Notes: generated by a model from the letters alone, not told the origin. Numbered from the stretch's first letter, positions 20,755-32,058 are shown. The stretch is DNA of 64,000 nucleotides from Chrysogorgia sp. JL179-B06 (GCA_035772405.1 JAYKKM010000339.1:379501-443500), one strand, 5' to 3'. Numbers and translations: made by a program.

Positions 20755-21135
20755 CGCCATATTACAAGTAATATTTGGCATTTCACTCGATTAAACTACA
20801 TGTTCTAAGGATTTATGGTGAAGGAAAATTTCGAGTGTTATATACATTTTAAGACCAAACCGGGACCAGTTGCGAAAAATGCAATATCAAGGCCTTCCGG
20901 CTGAAATTGACCCTGCGATGCTAGTGCAATGCTCTGACCACTGAGCTACGGAGGCCGTTGCCGAGAGCCTAGTCACGAGTTCTGTATATATAGTGTTGGC
21001 AATGCAGGGTTAAGATTCTGGGTATATTACAAGTAATATTTTGCATTTCACTCAATTAAACTACATGTTCTAAGGATTTATGGTGAAGGTAAATTTCGAG
21101 TGTTGGAATATATACATTTTAAGACCAAACATAGT
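20755..21135 (-). mobile_element. tRNA-derived SINE, family 2, minus copy with a partial tandem copy
   Basis: On the minus strand GGCCTCCGTAGCTCAGTGG is an A-box-bearing tRNA-like head; the segment holding the B box is partly deleted here but present in the sister copy at 63704. The tail carries AGGATTTATGGTGAAGG and TTTTGCATTTCACTC, and this tail recurs at 21005-21135, so a second partial copy is joined in tandem. Confidence 0.7.
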
Positions 21136-21177
21136 TTGACCCAACTCTGGCTTAAATAGTTTTTTGAACGTAACTTT

Positions 21178-21480
21178 AAAGGGATACTGCAGCCAAAATG
21201 TAGTTCATATGAAAGATCTTACTGACTTTAGTTGAAGTTGGAGAATTGGTCCAATTTCGACGCCATATTTGTTTCTCAAATATGACATCACTGAATGATT
21301 CTATCTTGTATTATGCCTAAGAAGCTCCTCTACTTTCCAATTTTCACCCAAAGAGCATTCACAACAGCTATCACTATGTGATCGCCATCAAAACATCTCT
21401 TGTTCAAGACGTCATATTTTCAAAACCAATATGGCGTCAAAATCCTCAAATTTTCAACTTCAACTATCTTCTATCCAATA
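21178..21480. mobile_element. MITE with inverted repeats around a roughly 120-bp core
   Basis: Left arm TTCGACGCCATATTTGTTTC and AGTTGGAGAATTGG (about 21226-21280); right arm AACCAATATGGCGTCAAAA and CCTCAAATTTTCAACTTCAAC (about 21415-21470). The left end also carries the TTCATATGAAAGATC terminus seen at 15862. Non-coding. Confidence 0.6.
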
Positions 21481-22283
21481 TGAAATTTTGAGTATACTCT
21501 TCTTATTTAAAAATTCATTCTTTCATGATCATTTTGGTTTAGAGCCGACTAAATTCTGCGAACTATAGAAGCCACTATTTGCGAAATTTTGGTTTCTCCG
21601 TGTGACGTCATAAGTTCGACCATATAAAATCCCGAAATGACGTCACGTAGACTATCGGTAGTAAAAGTCGAAATTAAAATCAGCTGTTATTTCTAAAATA
21701 AAACATTATCGTAAGAGTTAGGGTTAGTATATATTAGGTGGAGGGTTAGGGTTAGGATTAGGGTAAGGTTTGGGTTAGCCACTATGTTTTAAATTTGGGG
21801 ATATTTATATGGAAATCGAGCCAAACTATTTGTTTTCTCTCAAGTGCTGATCACTTCGGAGTTGGTAATATTGAAGGAAGATGCTACAAACTTAACTAAT
21901 CTTATACTAAAGTGTGAAGTTGCAGTAAACTCTGCTATGGCAGAAAACAAAGATCTGCTGAGCCTGAGGTCTGGAAACAAATCAGTTACCATGACGACTA
22001 CAGATACTTGAACTGTCTTTTTTAGTTTATTTGTCTGTAAATACATGCAAAGTTTAGAGAAAGTTTGATGAATGGTTTTGAAGATATACTCGACAATAGA
22101 TCTTCGACAATTCTGCTTTCCTTATCTTACGTCATCACATGCCTTATTTGCATATTACAAAAACTTGAATAACTTAAGAACAAAAACAGCTATCACCAAA
22201 ATTAGTTAAAAGAACATCCTTCATAATTTTAGGAGTGCTTTTTTTCTAAACCAAAAAAAATTGGGGTTTGGGGCATTTTAAAG
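21481..22283. other. Unassigned stretch with degenerate telomere-like GGTTAG repeats
   Basis: 21715-21775 contains GTTAGGGTTAG and related hexamers, too few and too varied for a telomere. Similar patches occur near 31255, 32570, 33595, 41105, 61320 and 62430 in this window, so they are a dispersed simple repeat. Nothing else supported. Confidence 0.5.
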
Positions 22284-22863
22284 TACCTTAAACTGCGCAA
22301 TATAAGCCCTGGGTTTATACAATTTCGTAAGGGTTTTAGGTGGGCTTATAAACGGAGGGCTTATAAGCGGAATAAAACGTTTGGGAATGATCGAACTGCT
22401 GGTGAAATAAATTGAGACTAACATACGGCATTATCAATATACGTTTTTTTATTTACTGCAGGTTAGTAAGACATTGAACAGTTACATTATTAATATTTGA
22501 TGTTATAGTAATAAAGTTATTTTTCTACTTATTCTATATTGAGTATTTTTTTCATTCGCTGGTATATTTAATTTTCCCATAACTGTATGTGAACAGGTCA
22601 TATTCCTGCTGTCAACACAACTTTTATTGTCACACTAAACATTGAAATAAATAAAATAATTGAAAACCGGCATAGCCAGGCTGATATATTGAGTAAACTG
22701 TTACACCTCCAAAGCCCAAAAGATTACATTACTAGTAAGAGAGATGGGGGGCTTATATTTGGGATGTGCTTATATTTGGGATGGGGCTTATATTTGGGAT
22801 GGGGGGGGGGGGGGGCTTATAACCGGAATATACGGGGGGGCTTATATTCCGCAGTTTACGGTA
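22284..22863. mobile_element. Non-autonomous element with TACCGTAAACTGCGGAATAT-type ends
   Basis: Left end TACCTTAAACTGCGCAATAT at 22284-22303 and, at 22838-22863, the complement of TACCGTAAACTGCGGAATATAAGCCC with two mismatches. Just inside both ends are repeats of GGGCTTATAA(A/G)CGGA and GGGCTTATATTTGGGAT, and a run of 15 G at 22801-22815. A TA target duplication is possible but not proven. No transposase. Confidence 0.65.
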
Positions 22864-23080
22864 TACGCTCTAGCGATCACCGTCAAGATTATACTTTGAA
22901 CCAAATTTTCCTTCACCATCTATGACGCTTATTTTAATATATCTATTAATTTCTAGTGTGGATCAAAGCCTTACACGTGGACAATAAGAAAACATTCGTG
23001 AACTATGTATCGCCACATGAATCGCTCAATCAAAAAACAGTATGGAAATATAATGCACTAGTCAATAAGCCAGTTCGCAA

Positions 23081-23587
23081 TATCGACTGCGTATCAAAAT
23101 GACGTGTTCTTGCGTCGGGATAAAACTTATTTCAATTCATAACATCAGGCTAAAACCACGGCATGTTGTAAAACATGGACTGGACTGATAAAACATGGAC
23201 TGATAAAACATGGACTGGTAAAACATGGAGGGTTAGGATCTTTGTTGTTTTGGGGTTAGCGATTATTTGTTATAAAACATGGACTGGTAAAACATATAAC
23301 GTGTAGCTGTGAATGTATGATGTCTACATTAACAAATAATCGCTAACCCCAAAACAACAAAGATCCTAACCCTCCATGTTTTATCAGTCCATGTTTTATC
23401 AGTCCATGTTTTATCAGTCCATGTTTTATCAGTCCATGTTTTATCAGTCCATGTTTTATCAGTCCATGTTTTATTTCGGTCCATGTTTTATTTTAATTCG
23501 TTATACTGAATTCCCCAGCCTGATGTTATGAATTGAAATAAGTTTTATCCCGACGCAGAACGCGTCATTTTGATGCGCAGTCGACAT
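23081..23587. mobile_element. Foldback element with tandemly repeated arms (family A)
   Basis: The whole 507 bp is a large palindrome. Outer arms match across TCGACTGCGTATCAAAATGA and its complement and ATAAAACTTATTTCAATTCA. Next come arrays of the 15-bp unit TAAAACATGGACTGA (three to four on the left, seven inverted on the right). The inner arms, GGAGGGTTAGGATCTTTGTT and GGGGTTAGCGATTATTTGTT (23227-23271 with 23331-23375), are perfect complements around a 59-bp loop. No ORF. The subrepeat is closely related to that of the larger element at 26930. Confidence 0.85.
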
Positions 23588-23619
23588 TACGACATTACGA
23601 TTATTGAGACGACCCCAAC

Positions 23620-23850
23620 ACTTGCAAGCAATCGCTGGTAAAAACACTTCCCTTCGATTCGAACCACGAAAAGAAATGACATGTATAGATATTAATATAG
23701 TCACATAAGTGCGCGTACAAGGATTGAGACACCTGGGTACGAGGCAGTGTTTTGCAAAGCCTGTTGGGGCCATATCTCGACCAAAAAAATAACAAAAAAA
23801 TACACCGAAACCTAGACTCGGCTACCACAGCAGACCGAGTAATTATTGGA
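23620..23850. repeat. Dispersed repeat, GCAATCGCTGG family, copy 1
   Basis: It shares AAGCAATCGCTGG(C/T)AAAAA, TTCGAACCACGAAAAGAAA, GCCTGGGTACGAGG-like words, CTGTTGGGGCCATATCTCGA and GAAACCTAGACTCGGCTACC with copies at 28775-29035 and 39345-39575. Two of the three copies directly follow a foldback element. No coding or tRNA-like signal was recognised. Confidence 0.75.
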
Positions 23851-23955
23851 TGAGGTTTTTATGATATCTGGAATAATCAAGGTCGAATAATCAATGTCGA
23901 AGTGCATTATCAGCCGAAGGCTGAGGAATTGATACCTTGATTATACCTTGATTAT

Positions 23956-24391
23956 CTTGTGGAAAGAGTCCAAAGACGAGCAACAGGTGGATTCTCAAAA
24001 CCAAGATCGAAGAAATGTCATACAAAGATAGACTGATGACGCTGGAGCTACTTCCATTGTACTACGATAGAGAACAGCTCAAAGACCTAGTTTTCTTCTT
24101 CAAGTCGAATTTGTTACGTTTGTTTCTCAAAGCCGCACCAGGCTGAGCCAAAACTTTGCCAACCTTAAAACTCCACTTTGTAAAACAAGAACTTTCCAAG
24201 CCTCTTATTTTAACCGAGTAGTGAAATTATGGAACTTTGTCTACAAATTAGCCAATCCAAGTAGTTTCACCAGTTCTATGTCATTTAAGAACTTTGTAAG
24301 ACAGATACTATCTAGTGTAGTTGTTTGTACTTTTGATATAGATATATTGGCCGTGCACCTGGACACTGGTACGCGACTGTCCCTGTCATAG
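23956..24391 (+). pseudogene. C-terminal fragment of a non-LTR retrotransposon ORF2
   Basis: With a few frameshifts the plus strand reads LVERVQRRATGG, KIEEMSYKDRLMTLELLPLY, DREQLKDLVFFFKS, LSQNFANLKTPLCKTRTFQA and SYFNRVVKLWNFV, ending in a TAG at 24389. This is the thumb and tail region seen in LINE ORF2 proteins after the RT palm. It is a different, more decayed lineage from the intact element at 55522. Confidence 0.75.
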
Positions 24392-24680
24392 AGCCCATAG
24401 AACACTGAAATTTTACAGAATATGTAAACGAACAACCACGAGGTGAGGTAGAGATAGCCAAGGGTCGGAATGCTTCACAGGATAATTGTGGACTTCGAGT
24501 GGTTAATTTAGGAACTAGCGGTTTGATGAGCGAAAAACTTTATCGTTATCGTACAGAGGGGAAAAAATAGCTCTGGTGAGCGATTCTAAAATAATATGCA
24601 TTTAATAGGCGAATTCTGTATCGTTATCGTATCGTTATTCGTTATCGGATGCAGTGTGACTGGGCCTTAGTCCCTTACCT
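24392..24680. other. Unassigned stretch
   Basis: GTATCGTTATCGT-like words recur three times between 24538 and 24645; nothing else recognised. Confidence 0.4.
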
Positions 24681-24775
24681 CTCTCCTCCGCAGAGGCTTA
24701 TTTTTATATTAGAGGTACGGGCAAAATGGGGAAGCGCGCGGGGACTAAGCCTCTGCGGAGGAGAGGGGTCCCTTA
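24681..24775. mobile_element. MITE with CTCCTCCGCAGAGGCTTA ends, copy 1
   Basis: TCTCTCCTCCGCAGAGGCTTA and its complement TAAGCCTCTGCGGAGGAGAG face each other across about 45 bp. The same termini bound a longer copy at 61004-61178, which defines the family. Confidence 0.75.
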
Positions 24776-24789
24776 CCCTAACAAAATTC

Positions 24790-25445
24790 CATATGTACTT
24801 CTAGTACGTATTCCATATAAGGAAGTGACCGACGAGCAAATAGAAGGCATTGACGAGCAAATAGAAGGCATGGAACAAATACATGGCACTCGTACCAGCC
24901 CACTGGATGAGGGATTATTAACACGTTTCGATATGTTCGATTATCCGCTCTTTTTAAGAAAACTACGTTCGCTAGCAGGATAAGCTGTACGCATATTGTA
25001 AACAGATAATTTATCTTTGTTTTAATATATATTGTAGCTTTGGGAGTTGATTATTTCTCAAGAAAACGTTCGTCGAAGACAGCCGTGTTTTTGTTTACAA
25101 TGGTATCCGTATAAGGAAAATTATATTTTGGGCATGTTCGATTATCCGCGCTTTTAAAGAGAACTAAGTTAGCTACCGGGATAAAGCTGTACGTATGTTG
25201 TAAATAGATCATTTAACTTTCCTTTTATATATTCTATAGCTTTGGGGGTGGTTTATTTCTCAAGAAAACGTTTGCCAAAGGGTTAGGACCTTTGTTGTTT
25301 GGGGTCGGTTACAATCCAATTAACAAGGAGGCTGGTACGAGGGTTGAACGTGTCAGCTATTTGCTCGTTAATTCACTCTATTTGCTCGTCAATGCCTTCT
25401 ATTTGCGCTTCCTTATAAGGAATACGTACTAGATACCCCTATCCA
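24790..25445. mobile_element. Compound element: inverted GAGCAAATAGAAGGC ends around a tandem duplication
   Basis: AGTACGTATTCCATATAAGG and GACGAGCAAATAGAAGGCAT on the left (24796-24900) are inverted on the right (25350-25440), where they read ATGCCTTCTATTTGC and CTTATAAGGAATACGTACT. Between them a roughly 145-bp unit starting ATGTTCGATTATCCGC occurs twice about 203 bp apart (24930 and 25133). A single right-type end is present at 60835-60975. The 85-codon frame from 24726 crosses two elements and is not a gene. Confidence 0.65.
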
Positions 25446-25455
25446 AAATTCCCCT

Positions 25456-25892
25456 TTAACTCTTTCCTGTCCGGCCCAGTCAAAAGGGGACATAGAAGAC
25501 CCCGAAGTCGTCAATCACGGTAACGCAAGATTAAAAATTGAATTTCGACAAGCGCCACGCACATGAGATCCACTCACACGCCAAGTTTGATTTGATTTCA
25601 TAAACAACTCTGCGATTGGTGGCATTTTGAATTTTCATGATGCTGCACGGGCGTGCAAGATGGCATTTTCTAGAAAAATGGAAGCTTTTCAACCTCATTT
25701 ATGATAATTATGCTAATTTATATTATCATGATGAGCTTGTTCGGAAAATTCAAAAGCATTGGTAACAGCCGGTTTATTGGACTTTCAGAAAAGGTATAGA
25801 TTTCGCAACAGTTATGGATATTTCCCGAGATATCAATAGATGAAAGAGGTAGTCAATTTTGGATGTTTTTCAGCCGGACAGGAAAGAGTTAA
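25456..25892. mobile_element. piggyBac-like MITE with TTAA ends
   Basis: TTAACTCTTTCCTGTCCGG at 25456-25474 and its exact complement at 25874-25892 give 19-bp inverted repeats that include a TTAA at each edge. TTAA target duplication and a TIR beginning CYCTTT are characteristic of piggyBac elements. The 437-bp length and lack of a DDD transposase make it non-autonomous. The same terminus is found alone at 16313-16331. Confidence 0.8.
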
Positions 25893-26600
25893 TAATCTCT
25901 TGTTTAGTGGTATGGTTTCCCTATATCCCTATAAGATGAAGTACTTACGCTTGTGTGGAAAGCTACCGCTCGTTAGGAAATCTCGCATTGCGGGCGCAAC
26001 CTACAGATAATCTGTAGGTTGCGTTGATTTTCATAATTAACTGTATGCGCTTAGTCAATGAGAAGACAGGAAAGGGCTACAATGTATAATAAAAAAAAAT
26101 TGTAATTTGAACAACTTCTAGTTCGCAGAATTTAGTCGCACCTATACCAAAATGATCAAGAAATTTTTAGATAACAGAAAATGCATACATACTCAATATT
26201 TCATTGCATAGCTACTTGAAGTTACTTATAAAATAAAACAAAACATACAGTAAAAACCCGGCATACAGTAAAAACCCAGTAAAAATTAGGCCTAAATAGC
26301 CTAATTTTGCAGTAAACACCATTTATATAAGAACCTTTTTAGGCTAACTTGGAGAAATCTAGGTTCTTATACGCGCGGGTTTTTATTGTATTCTGAAAAA
26401 ACAAGGCTATTGTGAAATTGTGATATTTATTTTAATTCCTTGTTTTTCTTAGAGAAACATTTACGTGCTAGCTACTCTACTTGAGTCGCTAAGATTCAAC
26501 TAGTTTGTTAATGGTTGGTGTAAAACAGGTTTTCAAAATTTGTGTCGGATTATATAGTTACTGAAACATTTATATACGGATCATATTATTTACCAGTGAA
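25893..26600. other. Unassigned stretch
   Basis: Contains the small hairpin GCAACCTACAGATAATCTGTAGGTTGC (25997-26023) and a short direct repeat CAGTAAAAACCC near 26250-26280. No exon or known element. Confidence 0.45.
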
Positions 26601-26603
26601 CAA

Positions 26604-26920
26604 AAACATGCTGCGTTAGGCGCTGAGCGCAGTAAACCCGTTTTTAGAGCGATTGGACAGTTATTTTCAAAGTTATGACTGTTTTGAGTGAGAAAAACAC
26701 TTTTTCGAGAAAAAATGTTTTTCTGCCGAATTTGCCGCAAATGACCAAATTTGCTGAAAATGAATAAAAACATGCTGCGTTAGGCGCTGAGCGCAATAAA
26801 ACCATTTTTAGAGCGATTGGACAGTTATTTTCAAAGTTATGACTGTTTTGAGTGAGAAAAACACTTTTTCGAGAAAAAGTGTTTTTCTACGGAATTTGCC
26901 GCAAATGACCAAATTGGCAT
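26604..26920. repeat. Direct tandem duplication, 161-bp period, two copies
   Basis: AAAAACATGCTGCGTTAGGC then GCTGAGCGCA and GAGCGATTGGACAGTTATTT appears at 26604 and again at 26766, each ending at GCCGCAAATGACCAAATT. The second copy runs directly into the foldback array at 26930. Confidence 0.9.
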
Positions 26921-26929
26921 ATTGTAAAA

Positions 26930-28742
26930 CACGGACTGGACTGGACTCGTGGACTGGACTGGACTGGACTGGACTGAACTCGTGGACTGGACTGGACTGG
27001 ACTGAACTGAACTCGTGGACTGGACTGGACTGGACTGGACTCGTGGACTGGACTGGACTGGACTGAACTCGTGGACTGGACTGGACTGGACTGGACTGAA
27101 CTCGTGGACTGGACTGGACTGGACTGGACTGAACTCGTGGACTGGACTGGACTGGACTGGACTGAACTCGTGGACTGGACTGGACTGGACTCGTGGACTG
27201 GACTGGACTGGACTCGTGGACTGGACTGGACTTGTAAAACGCGGACTTGTAAAACGCGGACTGGACTTGTAAAACACGGACTGGACTCGTGGACTGGACT
27301 TGTAAAACGCGGACTGGACTTGTAAAACGCGGACTTGTAAAACGCGGACTTGTAAAACGCGGACTTGTAAAACGCGGACTTGTAAAACGCGGACTGGACT
27401 GGACTCGTGGACTGGACTCGTGGACTGGACTTGTAAAACGCGGACTGGACTTGTAAAACGCGGACTTGTAAAACGCGGACTTGTAAAACGCGGACTTGTA
27501 AAACGCGGACTTGTAAAACGCGTTAAATATTATACACAGTATCTCATCATCTCAGCCAGTGGTGTAGTCCTAAATTGTTAACAAGGGGTGAGAGACAACT
27601 ACGGAGGTTTGGGGACATGATCCGTCGGAAATGTTTGGATTCCTAGGGTCTCTGAAACACCATTTCCTGCATTTTGATGCGCGTTATAAGATAGTTTTAT
27701 GGTTCTAAAAATGGTAAAAATACATTGACTACAGGACTCGCTGACATATCTTCCTAAATATAGGAAAAATTAGCATAAAAAACGTTCCGAAAAATCGAAT
27801 AGAAATTAATAGGAATGTCTGTATTTTAATTGTAAAAATATATCAAACATGCCAAATTGGCATAATTTGTTATAATATTTAATATTATTTCGGTCTTGAT
27901 AAATAATATTAACGGGGACCCCTTAATATTATTTATCAAGACCGAAATAATCTTTAATATTATAACAAATTATGCCAATTTGGCATGTTTGATATATTTT
28001 TACAATTAAAATACAGACAGTGAGCCCTGTAGTCAATGCATTTTTAGAACCATAAAACTATCTTATAACACGCATCAAAATACAGGAAATGGTGTTTCAG
28101 AGACCCTAGAATCCAAAAATTTCCGACGGATTATGCCCCCAAACCTCCGTAGTTGTCTCTCACCTTAGCAACTTTGTGGAATTGTGGTGAGCAATTTAGC
28201 GCGTACAAAGATTGAGACGCCTGGGTACGAGGCAGACAATTTAGGACTACACCACTGGCTGAGATGAGGAGATACTGTGTATAATATTTAACGCGTTTTA
28301 CAAGTCCGCGTTTTACAATACCGCGTTTTACAAGTCCGCGTTTTACAAGTCCGCGTTTTACAAGTCCGCGTTTTACAAGTCCGCGTTTTACAAGTCCGCG
28401 TTTTACAAGTCCGCGTTTTACAAGTCCGCGTTTTACAAGTCCAGCCAGTCCAGTTCGCGTTTTACAAGTCCGCGTTTTACAAGTCCAGCCAGTCCAGTTC
28501 GCGTTTTACAAGTCCAGCCAGTCCAGTTCGCGTTTTACAAGTCCAGCCAGTCCAGTTCGCGTTTTACAAGTCCGCGTTTTACAAGTCCGCGTTTTACAAG
28601 TCCAGCCAGTCCAGTTCGCGTTTTACAAGTCCAGTCCAGTCCACGAGTCCAGTCCACGAGTCCAGTCCAGTTCGCGTTTTACAAGTCCAGTCCAGTCCAC
28701 GAGTCCAGTCCACGAGTCCAGTCCAGTCCGCGTTTTACAATA
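26930..28742. mobile_element. Large foldback element, 1.8 kb, with minisatellite arms (family B)
   Basis: The left arm is an array (26930-27530) of GGACTGGACTGGACTCGT and TTGTAAAACGCGGAC units followed by about 385 bp of unique sequence. The right arm repeats all of this inverted: unique part 27916-28290, then TCCGCGTTTTACAAG units to 28742. The centre, AATAATATTAACGGGGACCC around 27915, is a near-exact turning point. The arms differ in subrepeat number and in small indels (for example TTGTTAACAAGGGG in the left arm and an extra GCGTACAAAGATTGAGACGC segment in the right). The 5- and 6-bp periods give long spurious frames. No transposase. Confidence 0.88.
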
Positions 28743-28774
28743 TGCCGTGCGATTGTAAGCATTGTGAGCGTATT

Positions 28775-29035
28775 CAAGAACAAGATACTTCCCAGCAACA
28801 TAACTGACTTCGTACACTTTCTTCCAAGCAATCGCTGGCAAAAACACTAGCTTCAGATTCGAACCACGAAAAGAAAGAAGACACTGGTCCACATAATATA
28901 GTCCGCCGAGCGGGTGAAAAGCCTGGGTACGACGTTGAGTTTCGAAAAGCCTGTTGGGGCCAAATCTCAACCCAAAAAATAATATCGCGGGAAACCTAGA
29001 CTCGGCTATCCGAGTAACAACGAAGCCGAAACCTA
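28775..29035. repeat. Dispersed repeat, GCAATCGCTGG family, copy 2
   Basis: Same blocks, in the same order, as the copy at 23620, and likewise immediately right of a foldback element. Confidence 0.75.
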
Positions 29036-30630
29036 GACTCGCGCGCTACTACAGTAACCCGGGCTGGCATCGGCCATCTTGGACTGTACACATCGCGCGG
29101 CGTACATGTAAAGTACTAAAAGCGGCTCGACCGCTGGCAATTCGCACGGTCGTCGACACACATTAGGGGGTGCCGTTTCTAATTTTAGGAGTGCCAATCA
29201 CAGAAATTAGGCGTTTAACAGTGAAATTTGCCGTGTAAATGAAACATTGGCGGGCCAAAAATCTTGGCAAGGGTGCTTTAATCCAGCGTGCCGTGCCCAA
29301 AACGCTTGTCGTGTAAACCAGGCTTAACACGTGACTTACTTAAGTAGTTAAGTTCTCTCTCTCTATGGCGCGAGACCGAAGGCCGTTTTCAAAACAGAGG
29401 GTAAAGTTTTTCCCTTTCCCGATCAAGGTAGGCGGCCGGCAAATAACATGTTTATTTTTCCTGCATGTTCTAGAAAAATTGAGGTATGTTTTGGTTGGAT
29501 GGTTTATTTTGTAATATTGTGTTGCTATACTTCGTTCCTCGTTTTCTTTTTGACACTCTTCTGGATATAAATACAATTCACTATTGTTGTGATAGTTAAC
29601 AATTATTTACCGAAGTAGAAGTGAATATAGTGGTGGATATTTGTTTTAGCATATACCAAAACAAATTGATAAAAATTAAGTAAATTTCGGTTAGTTTCAT
29701 AAAGGCAAAACTAAATTCTCCCAAGGTGGCCTTTCCATGCATGACAGCAGCCGCCGGTCGTTTTGAAAACCTTTTGAAGACTAGATTTTAGCTCAAAGGA
29801 AATAGTTTAATACTGTACATGGGAAAACCTGAGGACAAAGGAGAACTAGTGAATTCTGGGTGAGTAAACGACAGTTGTTCTTTTCCAAAAATGAGTAAGT
29901 GTTTTAATTTCGGTCAGTGAAGTGACAATGTTTCATGTGTTCATGAAGTTGAATGTGCTTTAATTTAATTTATAAAATTTTTTTTGGGTGTTTACTGTTA
30001 TAAAATCGGTAGTGTTTCCCGCAGGTCATTGTTTAGTATTCAGTTCATTACTCGCCAGTTCCTTGGGCAGTATCGCGGTAATCCTTTATATACGGCCGAA
30101 ACTGCACTAATTCTTTTAATTTTGCTTGGTTTTTGTTGTAACTGAAATTATTTTTAATCTTTGTAGGCCTTTGTAAATGTTATTAAATTCTATATGAAAG
30201 GCAATTCAAATTGTCATAAACTATTATTATAAAGGCGAATATCGATATATTAACTACGGAGTACACTATTCTTTCAAAATATTTGTACGAAAACTGACAA
30301 CAGTAAGTTCGTTCAATTGAGTTTGTTTTTGGGGGCACATCATTCGTTGTTCTGCGGGTACTTGAGCACTTTCTACTGTACTCTCTCTTTGCAACTTGTT
30401 TTCCATAAATATTACCTAAAATAATTTCCCTACATACAGTAATATGCCTCGTTTTACCAATTTCTCGCATTAGGTAAAAATAAAATCGTTCAAGACAAGG
30501 ACACCATCTTGTTTTGCGAAACAGTGAATATTGTGCAGGATATCCCAAGCTAGAGGAACCAATCAGATTGCGCGAAAAGCACAATCCTGACTGTTTTGAT
30601 ATGTGGTAACTCTCATTATCACGGCACTAT
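29036..30630. other. Unassigned stretch
   Basis: No supported exon. ATGGGAAAACCTGAGG at about 29819 opens a 13-codon frame ending at a good donor (TCTGG/GTGAGT), which could be an isolated first exon, but no partner exon was found. The 133-codon minus-strand frame at 30183-30584 has no recognised domain. Confidence 0.4.
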
Positions 30631-30734
30631 CCATTTTGGTATATTTTCAAATGCTGACAGCCTATATTCGCGAAAAAAATAGTAATAATTGTGAAAACCT
30701 TTTTTGTTTTGAGTGTATCTTTGCAACCCGCGAG

Positions 30735-31190
30735 GATACCTGACAACTCGCTAGCCAATCAGAGCGCGCGATTTAGATGGATACCGCACCACTCGCTAGC
30801 CAATCAGAGCGCGCGATTTAGATGGATACCGCACCACTCGCTAGCCAATCAGAGCGCGCGATTTAGATGGATACCGCACCGTTCGCTAGCCAATCAGACC
30901 GCGCGATTTAGATGGGCACCGCACCACTCGCTAGCCAATCAGAGTGCGCGATTTACATGGATACCGCACCGCTCGCTAGCCAATCAGAGCGCGCGATTTA
31001 GATGGATACCGCACCACTCGCTAGCCAATCAGAGTGCGCGATTTACATGGATACCGCACCGCTCGCTAGCCAATCAGAGCGCGCGATTTAGATGGATACC
31101 GCACCACTCGCTAGCCAATGAGAGCGCGCGATTTAGATGGATACCACACTGCTCGCTAGCTAATCAGAGCGCGCGATTTAGATAGAATAG
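30735..31190. repeat. 45-bp minisatellite carrying CCAAT boxes, ten copies
   Basis: The unit is GATACCGCACCACTCGCTAG then CCAATCAGAGCGCGCGATTT and AGATG. Ten copies lie head to tail at exactly 45 bp. Each has CTAGCCAATCAG, a good CCAAT-box (NF-Y type) match, next to GCGCGC; copy 9 has CCAATGAG and copy 10 TAATCAG. Because 45 is 15 codons the array gives a spurious 164-codon frame. Units B and C have only three copies and one copy. Confidence 0.9.
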
Positions 31191-32058
31191 ATACCGGACC
31201 TGGAAAAATAATTACCATTGCCACTTTTTGTGTCTGGTCTTTATTTTTAGTTAGATTAGGGTTAGCTGTGGTTACGGTCTAGGTTTAAGGTTAGGATCAA
31301 GATGAGGATCAAGGTTAGGTTTAGGAATAGGATTGCGATTAAGATTAGACTATACTTTTGAGTCATCCCTTTTAGCATTGTCTACTTCAAACACAGACTC
31401 TCGAATATGAAATAATACTTCTGAAACAGAATCTGCACAGTGACGTATGTCCATGCAGAAAATGCACTGCTTGACCTTGTACGACGTTCATACAAAACAA
31501 GTCTATTCATATCCGCTAAACACTCTATTGAAAACAATCCTATCACGACAATTGCTATTAACTTTTCTTTATATTTGTTTATACGAAGACATGAACTACC
31601 ACTTGAAAGATTGTCATCCAAATTTCTAATCCGACAAAAAATACATACAAATTTTACTGTCACGTCCTCGTGCTCCATAGTTCCTGACTTAGTTTAGTTG
31701 CATGGGCAGAGTTACCAGAGTACCATGAATGATCGACAATTCAGAATCAATCAACACGTTATCACAGCACTTAAGTCGGATCATCTGTGAAGCAAATTCA
31801 CAAAAAGTAAATAAATATAGTTTTTTAAATAAAGTTGTTGTAATGTATATTGTTATATATTATATGTTATCCCGATAAACTACAATATTTTCTTTCCTAA
31901 GGAGCTCCGTAAATACGAAAGATTCAGTTGTCTTTTTAAGAAACCACGGTTCTTGAAAATGATTATATACAGTTGACCTTGTATCATCATGACGATAAAG
32001 CGCGTTATTCATGTCACGACTTGTCATGTCTCCCCTGCAGTGGTTAATCTTCATCTAG

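Noticed and set aside
21715..21775. Interstitial telomere (GGTTAG repeats)
   Set aside because: Only a few exact TTAGGG units in degenerate surroundings; the same kind of patch is scattered through the window.
26837..27325. Frames with WTGLDWTG or SSPVQS repeats
   Set aside because: Products of the foldback arm minisatellite read in different frames.
30691..31185. 164-codon frame with NQSARFRW repeats
   Set aside because: It is a 45-bp minisatellite (15 codons); the related arrays in the next two units have three copies and one copy and no matching gene.
31382..31678. 98-codon minus-strand frame repeated in all three promoter units
   Set aside because: Unit B lacks part of it and unit C has frame-changing indels; similarity reflects the triplication rather than coding constraint.
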